Source: Paenibacillus thermotolerans
GTDB lineage: Bacteria > Bacillota > Bacilli > Paenibacillales > YIM-B00363
Reading direction: 5' to 3'
DNA: 64,000 nucleotides
NCBI RefSeq assembly: GCF_028745515.1
Contig: NZ_JAQZSG010000022.1
Coordinates: forward strand, 1-64,000
This document shows, one piece after another, positions 8,145-17,471 of the stretch. Numbering within the stretch: the stretch's first letter is position 1; each line of letters starts with the position of its first letter. The position numbers and the translations under genes were made by a program. Below the pieces are notes generated by a model. It had not been told where the DNA came from, searched no databases, and saw only the letters and a program-made list of their open reading frames with translations.

Positions 8145-8188
8145 AATGTACCATCATCCTTGGAAAGCGGCGAAGGAGGATGGAGGCA

Positions 8189-8710
8189 ATGGGCGGAGAG
8201 CGCGAACTGCAGAAAGCGTACGAACACATTCTCATGCAGCATTTCGAGGGCGCGGTGGAATGGTTTTTAAAAGCGATCGAACAAGATCCGGACAATCCGG
8301 ATTATCATTACAAGCTGTCGATTACTTACGCCCGCAGCAATAAAATCAGCGAGGCGCTGAAGCACGCCCGGACGGCCAAACGGCTCTCTCCCGGTCAGTC
8401 CGAATATGACGTTCATCTGCGCATGCTTGAGGCGAAGGAGCTGGTGCTCCAAGCCGAGCGCCATTTGAACAGAGGGAAGGACGGCTGTTTGCTGGCGGCC
8501 GCGCTGCTGCGTCAGGCGCTGACGCTCAATCCGGTGGACGAGAACGCTTATATGCTGATGGCGGGCGCATTCGCCGGCGTCGAGGATTACCGCGAGGCGA
8601 TTCAGACGCTGCAGGAGCTGCTGAGGCTCGATCCGGAGCATAAGGCGGCGAAAGAGCTGCTTGACCAATACAAAATTAAATTAGCCGCTTACTTGGAGGA
8701 ATATGGATGA
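8189..8710 (+). CDS. TPR-repeat protein
   Basis: About 173 residues made of tetratricopeptide repeats: segments at about residues 10-40, 45-75 and 105-160 have the TPR spacing of small and aromatic residues (for example AVEWFLKAIEQDPDN and AIQTLQELLRLDPEH). It is probably a scaffold for a partner protein. ATG 8189 is 9 bases after AAGGAGG; the ATG at 8180 abuts the site. Its stop overlaps the dapB start by 4 bases, so the two are translationally coupled. It has no counterpart at this spot in B. subtilis. Confidence 0.82.
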   Translation: MGGERELQKAYEHILMQHFEGAVEWFLKAIEQDPDNPDYHYKLSITYARSNKISEALKHARTAKRLSPGQSEYDVHLRMLEAKELVLQAERHLNRGKDGCLLAAALLRQALTLNPVDENAYMLMAGAFAGVEDYREAIQTLQELLRLDPEHKAAKELLDQYKIKLAAYLEEYG

Positions 8711-9513
8711 ACGAACGAAACATTCGAGTCGCCGTCGCCGGCGCCGGAGGGCGCATGGGGCGGGAAGTCGTAAAAATGGTGCTGGCCGATCCGAAGCTTA
8801 CGTTAGCGGCTGCCGTTTCGCCGTCGGCGGAAGGCAAGGACGCAGGCGAGCTCGCGGGAGCCGCGAGCTGCGGAGTCGCCGTTCAAGCGGATTTGGATGA
8901 AGCGCTGCTGCGCGCTTCCGCCGATGTGCTCGTCGATTTTACGGCACCGCAGCTTGCGGTCCGCCACACGAAGCTGGCCATCAAGCACGGAGTGCGTCCG
9001 ATAATGGGAACGACCGGCTTTACTCCGGACGATATCCGGGAATTGGACGAGCTGTGCAGGCAAGCGGGCATCGGCGGCTTGATCGCTCCGAATTTCTCGA
9101 TCGGCGCGATCCTTATGATGAAATTTGCGAAGGAAGCCGCAAAATATATGCCTCACGTCGAAATTATAGAGTATCATGGAGACCAAAAGCTCGACGCTCC
9201 TTCAGGCACGTCGATCAAGACGGCCGAACTCATTTCCGAAGCCCGCCAAGAGCTGAAGCAAGGCAATCCGAACGAGCACGAAACGATCGAAGGCGCCCGG
9301 GGAGGATATTACAACGGGTTTCGGATTCACAGCGTTCGCTTGCCCGGCGTCTTTGCGCAGCAGGAAGTTATTTTCGGGGCATTCGGGCAAACGCTCAAAA
9401 TCAGGCACGACTCGTACGACCGCGCCGGCTACATGCCCGGCGTAAATACGGCAATACATAAAGTGATGAATTATACGGGGCTGGTATACGGATTCGAACA
9501 TCTGATGGAATAG
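8707..9513 (+). CDS. dapB: 4-hydroxy-tetrahydrodipicolinate reductase
   Basis: DapB makes tetrahydrodipicolinate with NAD(P)H in the lysine and diaminopimelate pathway, also the source of spore dipicolinate. The 268-residue protein has the N-terminal nucleotide motif GAGGRMGRE, the GTTGF segment near residue 103, the EIIEYHGDQKLDAPSGT catalytic region near 152 (active His and Lys), and the C-terminal GRD-like closing region. Length is normal. It overlaps the TPR gene by ATGA and precedes mgsA by 15 bases. Confidence 0.97.
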   Translation: MNERNIRVAVAGAGGRMGREVVKMVLADPKLTLAAAVSPSAEGKDAGELAGAASCGVAVQADLDEALLRASADVLVDFTAPQLAVRHTKLAIKHGVRPIMGTTGFTPDDIRELDELCRQAGIGGLIAPNFSIGAILMMKFAKEAAKYMPHVEIIEYHGDQKLDAPSGTSIKTAELISEARQELKQGNPNEHETIEGARGGYYNGFRIHSVRLPGVFAQQEVIFGAFGQTLKIRHDSYDRAGYMPGVNTAIHKVMNYTGLVYGFEHLME

Positions 9514-9528
9514 CTGGAGGCGAAAACC

Positions 9529-9948
9529 ATGAATATCGCACTAATCGCACACGACCGCAAGAAGGATGAGATGGTCGATTTCTCCATTGCCTATGAACAC
9601 GTATTAAAACACCATATCTTGTTTGCGACGGGGACGACCGGCAAACGCATTATGGAAAACACGCAGCTGAAGGTTCACCGATTTTTGTCGGGGCCGCTCG
9701 GCGGAGATCAGCAAATCGGGGCGATGGTCGCCCAGAACGAGATGGATCTCATTTTGTTTTTCCGCGATCCGCTGATGGCTCAGCCGCACGAACCGGACAT
9801 TAACGCATTATTGAGACTTAGCGACGTGCACGGAATACCGCTCGCAACGAATTTGGGAACGGCGGAAATATTGATTAAAGCGCTGGAGCGCGGAGATTTT
9901 CAGTGGAGAACGGTCGTCAAGACGATCACGCCGGAGGACCGGGCATGA
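9529..9948 (+). CDS. mgsA: Methylglyoxal synthase
   Basis: MgsA converts dihydroxyacetone phosphate to methylglyoxal and phosphate, a bypass of lower glycolysis. The 139-residue protein has the start [13 protein letters not shown], the phosphate-binding ATGTTG near residue 36, and the catalytic [11 protein letters not shown] and FFRDP segments. The order dapB-mgsA-bshB1 is as in B. subtilis. Its last codon overlaps the bshB1 start. Methylglyoxal is detoxified with bacillithiol, whose genes come next. Confidence 0.96.
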   Translation: MNIALIAHDRKKDEMVDFSIAYEHVLKHHILFATGTTGKRIMENTQLKVHRFLSGPLGGDQQIGAMVAQNEMDLILFFRDPLMAQPHEPDINALLRLSDVHGIPLATNLGTAEILIKALERGDFQWRTVVKTITPEDRA

Positions 9949-10652
9949 TCGGCGGCGGGCAATCATCGAACGGACTGGACATCCTTGCGTTCGGCGCCCA
10001 TCCGGACGATGTGGAAATCGGGATGGCCGGAACGATCGCCAAGCACACGGCGGCGGGGTACCGGGTCGGCATCTGCGATCTGACGCAAGCCGAGATGTCG
10101 TCCAACGGAGATGTCATAACTCGTAAAAAAGAAGCCGAGAACGCAGCCGCCGTTCTCGGCCTTTCGTACCGGTCCTGTTTGGAGCTGCCTGACCGGGGGC
10201 TTCGGATGACGGACGAATACCTGGAGAAAATCGTACGCGAAATTCGCGCCTGCAGGCCGAGACTCGTCTTTATTCCGTACTGGCAGGACCGCCATCCGGA
10301 CCATGTCGCGTGCAGCGCCATCATGCAGGAAGCGATTTTTAACGCCAAGCTGAGAAAGTACGCATCGGACGCTTCGGCGTGGACGGTGGAACGGACTTAT
10401 TTTTACTTCATTAATGATGTCGTCGATTCGGAGCTTGCGGTTGACGTGTCGGACGTTTATGAATTAAAGAGACGCGCACTGATGAGCTACCGCAGCCAAT
10501 TCGAAATCGGAGAAGGCGCGGTGGCGACACCGCTGAATCAGGGGTATGTGGAGCGGGTGGAGCAGCGGGACGGCCTGCTGGGCGGGAAGCTCGGCGTCCG
10601 GTTCGCAGAAGGCTTCGTAACGAAAATACCGTATGCCGTGAAGCTGTTTTAA
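9945..10652 (+). CDS. bshB1: Bacillithiol biosynthesis deacetylase BshB1
   Basis: BshB1 removes the acetyl group from N-acetylglucosaminyl-malate in the second step of bacillithiol synthesis. The 235-residue LmbE-type enzyme has the zinc motif AHPDDVE (His-Pro-Asp-Asp) near residue 21 and the PDRGLR and DRHPDH segments near 84 and 113. The start at 9945 overlaps the mgsA stop as ATGA and has GGAGG 7 bases upstream; a longer frame from 9903 lies inside mgsA. Confidence 0.95.
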   Translation: MIGGGQSSNGLDILAFGAHPDDVEIGMAGTIAKHTAAGYRVGICDLTQAEMSSNGDVITRKKEAENAAAVLGLSYRSCLELPDRGLRMTDEYLEKIVREIRACRPRLVFIPYWQDRHPDHVACSAIMQEAIFNAKLRKYASDASAWTVERTYFYFINDVVDSELAVDVSDVYELKRRALMSYRSQFEIGEGAVATPLNQGYVERVEQRDGLLGGKLGVRFAEGFVTKIPYAVKLF

Positions 10653-10716
10653 GAAATGGAAATCCTCAAAAAGACATACATTGTATCAGAGCGTCTACGC
10701 CTATTGGAGGTGTTTT

Positions 10717-11874
10717 ATGAGAGAAAGATTGAACATCGGCATTACATGTTATCCGTCGCTCGGAGGTTCCGGCGTCGTGGCTACGGAGCTGGGAAAGCTT
10801 CTGGCCGAGCAAGGACATAATGTCCATTTCATTACGCATAGCATGCCGTTTCGGTTGGGCGGCTTTCATAAAAACATTTTTTATCACGAGGTTGAAATTA
10901 CCGATTATCACGTCTTTAAATACCCGCCGTACGATTTGTCGCTTGCCGCAAAGATGGCGCAGGTGGCGAAACATCAGAAGCTGGACGTACTCCACGTGCA
11001 TTATGCGATTCCGCATGCGGTTTGCGCTTATATCGCCAAAGGAATGGTGGACAGCGACTTGAAGGTGATCACCACGCTTCACGGCACCGATATTACGATA
11101 CTGGCCCAAAACGAAAGCATGAGCGACCTCATTCGGCTCGGGATCAACAGCAGCGATGCCGTCACGGCCGTTTCGCTCGATCTGATCCGGGAAACCCGGG
11201 AACGTCTCAATATTACGCGCCATATCGATCTTACCTATAACTTCATCGATAAAAGAATTTACTACCCGCGGGATTGCTCCAAATACCGGTGCGATTTTGC
11301 CTCGCGCGGCGAGAAAATTATTATGCACGTCTCCAACTTTAGGCCGGTGAAGCGGGTTTTGGACGTGGTGGAAGTGTTTCGGACCGTCAACGAACAGGTT
11401 CCTTCGAAGCTTGTGTTCGTCGGGGAAGGACCGGAAATGGCGCGGACGATTTCAAGAGTGGAAGAGCTCGGCCTTCGGGATCGGGTATTGTTCCTCGGCC
11501 GTCAGGATGAAGTGGCCGAGCTGCTGTCGGTAGCGGATATTATGCTGCTGCCTTCCGAGAAGGAAAGCTTCGGACTGGTCGCGCTCGAAGCGATGGCTTG
11601 CGGCGTTCCGACGATCGGTTCGGATGCCGGGGGCATTCCCGAGGTGGTGACGCACGGGGAGACGGGATATTTATCAGGAGTCGGCGATACGGCGGACATG
11701 GCCGAGAATGCGATCCGCCTGCTGAAGGACGAGGCGCTGTACGCACGGATGTCCGCGGCATGCGTTCGCCGGGCGCAAACGGAGTTTTGCAACGACTTGA
11801 TTCGAGGCCAATACGAGGATATTTATTATCGAGTGCTCAATGAATGCAAGGAACGGGTGTTGACGAACGAATGA
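10717..11874 (+). CDS. bshA: Bacillithiol synthase step 1, N-acetylglucosaminyl-malate synthase
   Basis: BshA joins L-malate to UDP-N-acetylglucosamine, the first step to bacillithiol. The 385-residue GT4 glycosyltransferase has the N-terminal GGSGVV loop near residue 17, the DVLHVHYAIPHA segment near 90, and the C-terminal donor site with EKESFGLVALEAMACG near 283. GGAGG lies 6 bases before ATG 10717. It overlaps cca by ATGA. With bshB1 it gives two of the three bacillithiol genes; bshC is not in this window. Confidence 0.96.
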   Translation: MRERLNIGITCYPSLGGSGVVATELGKLLAEQGHNVHFITHSMPFRLGGFHKNIFYHEVEITDYHVFKYPPYDLSLAAKMAQVAKHQKLDVLHVHYAIPHAVCAYIAKGMVDSDLKVITTLHGTDITILAQNESMSDLIRLGINSSDAVTAVSLDLIRETRERLNITRHIDLTYNFIDKRIYYPRDCSKYRCDFASRGEKIIMHVSNFRPVKRVLDVVEVFRTVNEQVPSKLVFVGEGPEMARTISRVEELGLRDRVLFLGRQDEVAELLSVADIMLLPSEKESFGLVALEAMACGVPTIGSDAGGIPEVVTHGETGYLSGVGDTADMAENAIRLLKDEALYARMSAACVRRAQTEFCNDLIRGQYEDIYYRVLNECKERVLTNE

Positions 11875-13166
11875 ACGGACGCTTTATGCAGCTTTCGGAT
11901 TCGGAGATCGGCAAAGCGGGGACGAACGTATTGCGAAGGTTGACGGAAGCGGGCTACCCGGCCTATTTCGTCGGCGGCTGCGTGCGCGACACCCTGCTTG
12001 GCCGCGCGCTGAAGGACATCGACATCGCAACGGCGGCGAGGCCGGATGAGGTCATGCGCCTGTATCCGGATGCGATCCCGACCGGGCTGCAGCATGGGAC
12101 GGTAACCGTGGTCGCGGGCGGCTTTTCGTTCGAGGTGACGACGTTCCGCACCGAGTCCGAATATGGTGACGGCAGAAGACCCGACTCGGTATCGTTCATC
12201 GATTCGATCGAGGGCGATTTGGAGCGGCGCGATTTTACGATGAACGCGATGGCGCTCGATGCGGACGGACGGCTGGTCGACCCGTATGGTGGGCAAGACG
12301 ATCTGGCGAAAGGCATCCTGCGGTGTGTCGGGGAGCCAAGCCTCCGCTTTGCCGAGGATTCGCTGCGGATGCTGCGCTGCGTGCGGTTTGCGGCGGAGTA
12401 CGAGCTTATTGTGGATGAAGCGACGTGGCGGGCGGTCGCGGCCGGAGCTCCGTCGCTTTCGCGGATCGCGATGGAGCGGGTCCGCTCCGAGCTGGAGCGG
12501 ATGGTTTCCGGAGCTGCGCCGTTTCGCGCCTTGCGGCTGCTTGCCGAAAGCGGCCTGCTCAGCTGGACGAAGACGAAGCTCCGCCTGCCGCCGAAATTAG
12601 GCGTATCGGGAACGGATCCGGATCCGCTGGCCGAGTTGGACCGGCTTCCCGAGCCGCCGCTGCGGTGGGCGCTTTGGTTCGACCGGATGAAGGTCGGGGC
12701 GGCCGATACAAGAGGCGTCATCGACGCGCTTCGGGGCTCCAAGTCGTTCGGCGAGCGGATCGAGCGCGCCGTCGGCTTGTTTCGCACGCTGGCTTCGACG
12801 CCGCAGGAGCATGCCGAGTCCGCATGGAAGTCGGCCGTCCTTACTTACGGGAAAGAAACCGCGACGGATTGGCTTCCTGCCGCGGAGCAGCTCCGGAAGT
12901 ACGAGGAGTACCGATGGGCGGCAGCATATGCCGAGCATGGAGAGAAGTGGCTGGGCGAAATGGCTGCAACCGGCCTGCATGAGCTTTCCATTAACGGCGA
13001 AATGCTGATGGCGGCGCTCCATCGAAGGGGCGGACCTTGGCTAAGCCATCTTCTGAAGCGATTGTTGTTTGAAGCGGCGATGAATCGGGTGCCGAACGAA
13101 ACGCAAGCGCTGCTAAAGAGAGCGGCCGAAATGACCGCCGAGGAAGGGGAACGAAGAGAGCGTTGA
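11871..13166 (+). CDS. cca: CCA tRNA nucleotidyltransferase
   Basis: This enzyme adds or repairs the CCA end of tRNAs. About 431 residues; the class II head domain shows GGCVRDTLLG near residue 29 and the metal-binding DIDIAT near 46, followed by the RRDFTMNAMA segment near 120 and ERVRSELERM near 203. The start is the ATG overlapping the bshA stop. It overlaps birA by 4 bases. Compact C-terminal helical part is usual for Bacillus-type enzymes. Confidence 0.95.
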   Translation: MNGRFMQLSDSEIGKAGTNVLRRLTEAGYPAYFVGGCVRDTLLGRALKDIDIATAARPDEVMRLYPDAIPTGLQHGTVTVVAGGFSFEVTTFRTESEYGDGRRPDSVSFIDSIEGDLERRDFTMNAMALDADGRLVDPYGGQDDLAKGILRCVGEPSLRFAEDSLRMLRCVRFAAEYELIVDEATWRAVAAGAPSLSRIAMERVRSELERMVSGAAPFRALRLLAESGLLSWTKTKLRLPPKLGVSGTDPDPLAELDRLPEPPLRWALWFDRMKVGAADTRGVIDALRGSKSFGERIERAVGLFRTLASTPQEHAESAWKSAVLTYGKETATDWLPAAEQLRKYEEYRWAAAYAEHGEKWLGEMAATGLHELSINGEMLMAALHRRGGPWLSHLLKRLLFEAAMNRVPNETQALLKRAAEMTAEEGERRER

Positions 13167-14143
13167 AGGATCGAATGCTAGAGCTGTTTGCCGCCGCCGA
13201 AGGCGGCTTTGTTTCGGGGGAGGCGCTGTCCAAGCAGCTGGGAATTAGCCGGACCGCCGTTTGGAAGCGAATACGCCGTCTCGAGGAAGAGGGCTACCGG
13301 TTCGAGTCGATCCCGCGTGTCGGATACCGGCTGACGGCGGAGCCGAACAAGCTGAAGTATGCAAAGCTGCTGGACATGCTCCGAACGAAGGTGTTCGGCG
13401 CTTCCGTAACCGTAATGGATGTGGCGGAATCGACGCAGAACGTCGCACACGAGGCTTACCTGAACGGGGCGAGAGAAGGCGCCGTGTTCATAGCGGAGCA
13501 GCAGACCGCCGGGCGCGGCCGGTTGGGCAGGTCTTGGCATTCTCCCGCCGGGAAAGGGATATGGATGAGCTTTATTATGCAGCCCGAAGTGCCGCTGGCG
13601 CAGGCGCCCCACATGACGCTGCTCATTTCGGTGGCGCTGTGCCGGGCCATTCGCCGGACTGCCGAGGTTGATGCGGCGATCAAATGGCCGAACGATATAT
13701 TGATTGAAGGCCGGAAAGCGTGCGGCATACTGGTCGAGTCGATTGCGGAAGCGGACATCGTGAAGGCGATGATTGCCGGGGTCGGCATCAGCGTCAACAT
13801 GGACCCGGGCGATTACCCCGAAGAGCTTCTTGCAAAAACGACCTCACTAAAGATCGAACGGGGAGGAGCCGAGCTGGAGCGAGAGCGGCTGATCGCCGCG
13901 TTTTTCGAGCAGCTGGAGGCGCTCTACGGCATTTATAAAACCGAAGGCTTCGCGCCGATCCGCTCGTTATGGGAAGCGCTGACGTGCACGCTGCATACGT
14001 CCGTCTCCGTCCAAACGCCGAAGGGAACCGTCCGGGGGATCGCGGAAGCCATTACGGAGGACGGGGCGCTGCTGGTAAAGGACGAGAACGGCGTAATCCA
14101 TACGCTGTACTCCGGTGATCTTGCTTCCGCAGCCCGTTCATAA
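13163..14143 (+). CDS. birA: Biotin-protein ligase and biotin operon repressor
   Basis: BirA attaches biotin to acetyl-CoA carboxylase and represses biotin genes. The 326-residue protein has an N-terminal winged helix (residues about 5-60, with KQLGISRTAVWKRI as recognition region), the biotinyl-AMP loop GRGRLGRSW near 117, KWPNDI near 175, and the C-terminal SH3-like domain. The start is a TTG in a TTGA overlap with cca. It is the last gene of the run from ypjD. Confidence 0.95.
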   Translation: MKDRMLELFAAAEGGFVSGEALSKQLGISRTAVWKRIRRLEEEGYRFESIPRVGYRLTAEPNKLKYAKLLDMLRTKVFGASVTVMDVAESTQNVAHEAYLNGAREGAVFIAEQQTAGRGRLGRSWHSPAGKGIWMSFIMQPEVPLAQAPHMTLLISVALCRAIRRTAEVDAAIKWPNDILIEGRKACGILVESIAEADIVKAMIAGVGISVNMDPGDYPEELLAKTTSLKIERGGAELERERLIAAFFEQLEALYGIYKTEGFAPIRSLWEALTCTLHTSVSVQTPKGTVRGIAEAITEDGALLVKDENGVIHTLYSGDLASAARS

Positions 14144-14161
14144 GAGAGACACGCTTCCCTT

Positions 14162-14189
14162 TTTACAAATTTACATTCCGTGGTATACT
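14162..14189 (+). promoter_or_regulatory. Sigma-A promoter of panBCD
   Basis: TTTACA at 14162 and TATACT at 14184 are 16 bases apart. Transcription would start near 14196, giving a leader of about 265 nt before panB. Confidence 0.7.
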
Positions 14190-14213
14190 ACGTGGTGAAA
14201 AGAGATTTATGCC

Positions 14214-14244
14214 GGACGGTATTCGGTCAATCCGAAACCGTACC
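14214..14244 (+). ncRNA. Probable 'pan' RNA motif in the panB leader
   Basis: The leader folds into GG-ACGGT-A-TTCGG, a 5-nt loop, then CCGAA-ACCGT-A-CC: a 12-bp stem interrupted only by one bulged A on each side (14221 and 14242). From memory, the 'pan' motif found by comparative genomics upstream of pantothenate genes is a stem-loop with two conserved bulged adenines, which this matches. A similar weaker hairpin with a bulged A is at 14317-14342. The ligand, if any, is unknown. An alignment to the Rfam model would decide. Confidence 0.6.
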
Positions 14245-14361
14245 ATTCGCTCTCTTATCATTTATTTTTACCGTGATGCATTCTGCTCTGAGCCGAAACG
14301 GACCGAGACAGAAAGACCAGTACAACGGTTTTTGTCGTACGGATATCTTTTTGTGCGGGAC

Positions 14362-14392
14362 CCTTTTGGTTTCAAAGCCAAAAAGGTTTTTT
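14362..14392 (+). terminator. Terminator-like hairpin inside the panB leader (attenuator candidate)
   Basis: CCTTTTGG (14362-14369) pairs with CCAAAAAGG (14378-14386, one extra A) and is followed by TTTTTT. It lies about 70 bases before panB and downstream of the pan-like hairpin, where an attenuator would be expected. Confidence 0.6.
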
Positions 14393-14460
14393 ATTTTGTC
14401 CGGATATTTGCCGGCCATACGAAACCTTTCGGCGAGAAAATCGAAGGAGGAACACCCACA

Positions 14461-15345
14461 ATGACACAACAAACCAGAAAGCCGATGACGACGGCCAAGC
14501 TAAGGGCCATGAAGCAAAAAGGCGAACCGATCGCCATGATTACGGCCTACGATTACCCTTCCGCGGCTCTGGCGGAGGCGGCGGGCGCCGACATGATTCT
14601 CGTCGGGGATTCGCTCGGGAATGTCGTGCAAGGTCGCGAAACGACGCTGTCCGTGACCATGGATCATATGGTGTATCATACGGAGCTCGTTTCCCGAGCC
14701 GTTCACATTCCGTTTGTCGTTGCCGACCTGCCGTTTCTTTCGTATCACGGCAGCGTCGACGAGACGCTGCGCAACGTGAAGCGCATTATGCAGGAGGGCG
14801 GAGCGAAGGCGGTCAAGATGGAGGGCGGGAAAGAAATTTTACCGGCGGTTCGCGCGGCGGTAAGCGCCGGCGTGCCGGTAGTGGCCCATTTGGGACTAAC
14901 TCCGCAATCCGTGCACGCGATCGGAGGCTACAAGGTTCAAGGCAAAGCGAACGAAGAAGCTTTAAGACTATTAGAGGACGCCAAGGCGCTTGAGGAGGCG
15001 GGCGCGTTCTGTCTGGTGCTCGAGCTCGTAACCGACGAGCTGTCCGCAATGGTAACCGAGCAGCTGTCGATCCCGACGATCGGCATCGGATCAGGCGCCC
15101 GCTGCGACGGTCAAGTGCTGGTGTTCCATGATATATTGCAATATACCGATGATCCGATACCCAAAAAGTTCGTCAAATCGTATGCGAATATCGGCGAACA
15201 AATCAAGCAGGCGATTCACTCCTATGTAACGGACGTCAAATCGAGAAGCTTTCCGGCGCCGGAAAATACGTTTCATATGGATGAAGAGACGGCCGGGCAA
15301 TTGTACGGCGCTTCGAAGCAAGCCGGCAGGGGGAACGAGAAATGA
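14461..15345 (+). CDS. panB: 3-methyl-2-oxobutanoate hydroxymethyltransferase
   Basis: PanB makes ketopantoate from 2-oxoisovalerate, the first step of pantothenate synthesis. The 294-residue TIM-barrel enzyme has ITAYDYPSA near residue 26, the metal-site VGDSLG near 48, KMEGG near 118, and GIGSGARCDGQVLV near 207. ATG 14461 follows GGAGGAACACCC; the longer frame from 14209 runs through the leader RNA and is not used. It overlaps panC by ATGA. Confidence 0.97.
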   Translation: MTQQTRKPMTTAKLRAMKQKGEPIAMITAYDYPSAALAEAAGADMILVGDSLGNVVQGRETTLSVTMDHMVYHTELVSRAVHIPFVVADLPFLSYHGSVDETLRNVKRIMQEGGAKAVKMEGGKEILPAVRAAVSAGVPVVAHLGLTPQSVHAIGGYKVQGKANEEALRLLEDAKALEEAGAFCLVLELVTDELSAMVTEQLSIPTIGIGSGARCDGQVLVFHDILQYTDDPIPKKFVKSYANIGEQIKQAIHSYVTDVKSRSFPAPENTFHMDEETAGQLYGASKQAGRGNEK

Positions 15346-16199
15346 GAGCGGTTCGAACGATCAGGGAGTATCGGGAGCTGTTAAGCGCCTGGAGAGCGGA
15401 GGGGCTCACCGTCGGCTACGTTCCTACCATGGGCTATTTGCATGAAGGCCACTTGTCTCTCGTCGGCAAAGCGAAAGAAGAGAACGACCGGACCGTCATG
15501 AGCATATTCGTCAATCCGCTGCAGTTCGGGCCGAACGAGGACTTCGAAAAATATCCGCGCGATGAGGAGCGCGATCTTTCCCTCGCCGAAGGAGCGGGCG
15601 TCGATGCGGTGTTTCTCCCTTCCGTCGAAGAAATGTATCCGGTGAAGCCGGTTACGACGGTGCAGGTCGGCGGCGTGACCGAAAGATTGTGCGGTGCGTC
15701 GCGTCCCGGCCATTTTGCCGGAGTGGCGACCGTCGTATCGAAGCTGTTTCATATCGTATCGCCTGAGCGCGCCTATTTCGGCATGAAGGATGCGCAGCAG
15801 GTCGCCGTGATCGAGGCGATGGTCCGTGATTTGAATTTTCCGGTTACGATCGTTCCGTGCCCGACGCTGCGGGAGGCGGACGGACTTGCGATGAGCTCGC
15901 GCAACGTATATTTGACGCCCGAGCAGCGCGCTCAGGCGCCGATTCTTTATCAAGCGTTGTCCGGTATCGACCGGTGGCTCGAGGAGCAGCCCGGAATGAC
16001 GGGGGAGGAGCTTGAGCGGAAGCTGAAGGAAACGATCGTCAGCGCTCCCGAGGCCGTCATCGACTATGTTCAAGTGCTCTCCTATCCCGATTTGTCGCCG
16101 ACGGAAGGGCCGCTCGCGGATTGCGGCTCCTTTATTGCCGCGGTTGCTGTTAAATTCGGAAAAACAAGACTGATCGACAATCGGTTGTTTCACGCATAA
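15342..16199 (+). CDS. panC: Pantothenate synthetase
   Basis: PanC condenses pantoate with beta-alanine using ATP. About 285 residues with the HIGH-class nucleotide motif PTMGYLHEGHLSL near residue 27, FVNPLQF near 57, YFGMKDAQQ near 146 and the SSRNVYL segment near 185. Start overlaps panB by 4 bases; AGGGGGAACGAGAA lies upstream. panD follows 27 bases later. Confidence 0.97.
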   Translation: MRAVRTIREYRELLSAWRAEGLTVGYVPTMGYLHEGHLSLVGKAKEENDRTVMSIFVNPLQFGPNEDFEKYPRDEERDLSLAEGAGVDAVFLPSVEEMYPVKPVTTVQVGGVTERLCGASRPGHFAGVATVVSKLFHIVSPERAYFGMKDAQQVAVIEAMVRDLNFPVTIVPCPTLREADGLAMSSRNVYLTPEQRAQAPILYQALSGIDRWLEEQPGMTGEELERKLKETIVSAPEAVIDYVQVLSYPDLSPTEGPLADCGSFIAAVAVKFGKTRLIDNRLFHA

Positions 16200-16226
16200 T
16201 ACTTATAACCCATGGGGGTGACAACA

Positions 16227-16610
16227 ATGTTCCGAACGATGATGAAATCGAAAATACACCGCGCGACAGTAACCGAAGCGAATCTTAACTACGTCGGCAG
16301 CATTACGATCGACGAGGATTTGATGGATGCGGCCGACATATGGGCGAACGAGAAAGTTCAAATCGTAAACAACAACAACGGCGCGAGACTGGAGACGTAT
16401 GTCATTCCCGGTCCGCGCGGATCGGGCACCATCTGTCTTAACGGCGCCGCGGCAAGGCTCGTTCAGCCCGGCGACGTGGTCATCATTATTTCTTATGCGG
16501 CGATGACGGAAGAAGAAGCGCGCCATTATAAACCGAAAGTGGCGATTTTAGGCCAGGATAACATCATTGTCCAAACCGCAAACATCGAAATCCACGGCAC
16601 GACCGTGTAA
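16227..16610 (+). CDS. panD: Aspartate 1-decarboxylase (pyruvoyl type)
   Basis: PanD makes beta-alanine for PanC. The 127-residue proenzyme shows YVGSIT with Gly24-Ser25 as the self-cleavage site that forms the pyruvoyl group, and this numbering supports ATG 16227, which has GGGGGTG 6 bases upstream; an in-frame ATG at 16212 is less suited. IPGPRGSG near residue 69 and the NGAAAR segment near 81 are typical. It ends the pan operon. Confidence 0.97.
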   Translation: MFRTMMKSKIHRATVTEANLNYVGSITIDEDLMDAADIWANEKVQIVNNNNGARLETYVIPGPRGSGTICLNGAAARLVQPGDVVIIISYAAMTEEEARHYKPKVAILGQDNIIVQTANIEIHGTTV

Positions 16611-16729
16611 TACGGGAAATCCCTTTCTTACGCCATTGACATAAGGATTTGGCAGAATGAAATGCCTCCCCGGCGCAAAAAATGTTGTTAACTCGCGTCG
16701 TCATAAAGATAAAAAGGTGGGAGGCAACC

Positions 16730-17416
16730 ATGTTCAAACAGTTGTTTCAATCGATGAACGAAGCGCTTGATTTAATCGTCGAGGCGTATCCGGCCTCTGA
16801 AGGAAGCGAGCGGAATGCGCTTTTCGAGCAACTGGAAATGTTGCGCACCATGAGCGACGGCATCATCGAGGAATGGTTGTTGTTTGAAGAAAAGATGGCA
16901 CAAGCGAATCTTTCCCCGGGATTTGCCGGGCAGACCCCGGCCGTCCCTTCCGCTTTTGCCGATCTTGATCTTGCTGCCGTTGCAAGCGAAGCAAACGCAA
17001 GCGGGATGCAGCATCATCATCTGAAACAATCCGAATCGTTCCGGCGCGGCGAAGGATATTTCAAGCTGCTTATGTTTCATGAAGCGATCCGGGAATTTCA
17101 GAAGGTGATCGATCTGCATCCCGAATTTTTACTGCCTCGCCTGTACATGGCGCTGGGGCTGCTGCAAACCGAACGGATCGCCGAGGCGTACGGACACTTG
17201 CAGGTTCTTGTTTCGCTTGCGGACGACGAAAAGCTGATGGCCGTCGCGTATAATGCCATGGGCTGCGTGCAGGCGCTTTCCGGCAACGTGGAAAAGGCGT
17301 GCGAGTTATTTAAGAAGTCGCATAAGATGGATCCGCAGCTGCAGGATCCCGTATATAACTTAAAAGCATGCTTAACGGACGGCGGCGTCCTTCAACTGGG
17401 AGTGGCGATCGGATAA
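16730..17416 (+). CDS. TPR-repeat protein
   Basis: About 228 residues. The first 100 are helical and partly Ala/Gly/Pro-rich; residues about 105-215 form three TPR-like repeats (YFKLLMFHEAIREFQKVIDL, then LYMALGLLQTERIAEAYGHL, then AYNAMGCVQALSGNVEKAC). GGTGGGAGG precedes ATG 16730. It sits alone between panD and dinG and may be an adaptor. I do not know a function. Confidence 0.8.
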   Translation: MFKQLFQSMNEALDLIVEAYPASEGSERNALFEQLEMLRTMSDGIIEEWLLFEEKMAQANLSPGFAGQTPAVPSAFADLDLAAVASEANASGMQHHHLKQSESFRRGEGYFKLLMFHEAIREFQKVIDLHPEFLLPRLYMALGLLQTERIAEAYGHLQVLVSLADDEKLMAVAYNAMGCVQALSGNVEKACELFKKSHKMDPQLQDPVYNLKACLTDGGVLQLGVAIG

Positions 17417-17471
17417 TATTCTTGGTATCCTTATGTTCATAAGGTCAGATTGTCAAAGGAAACGAAGCGAA

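Noticed and set aside
14209-14460. N-terminal extension of panB through the leader
   Set aside because: It would cross the pan-like hairpin and the attenuator; GGAGG and the family start favour ATG 14461.
16636-16658. TTGACA before the TPR gene at 16730 as a promoter
   Set aside because: No acceptable -10 box at 16-18 bases; not listed as a feature.
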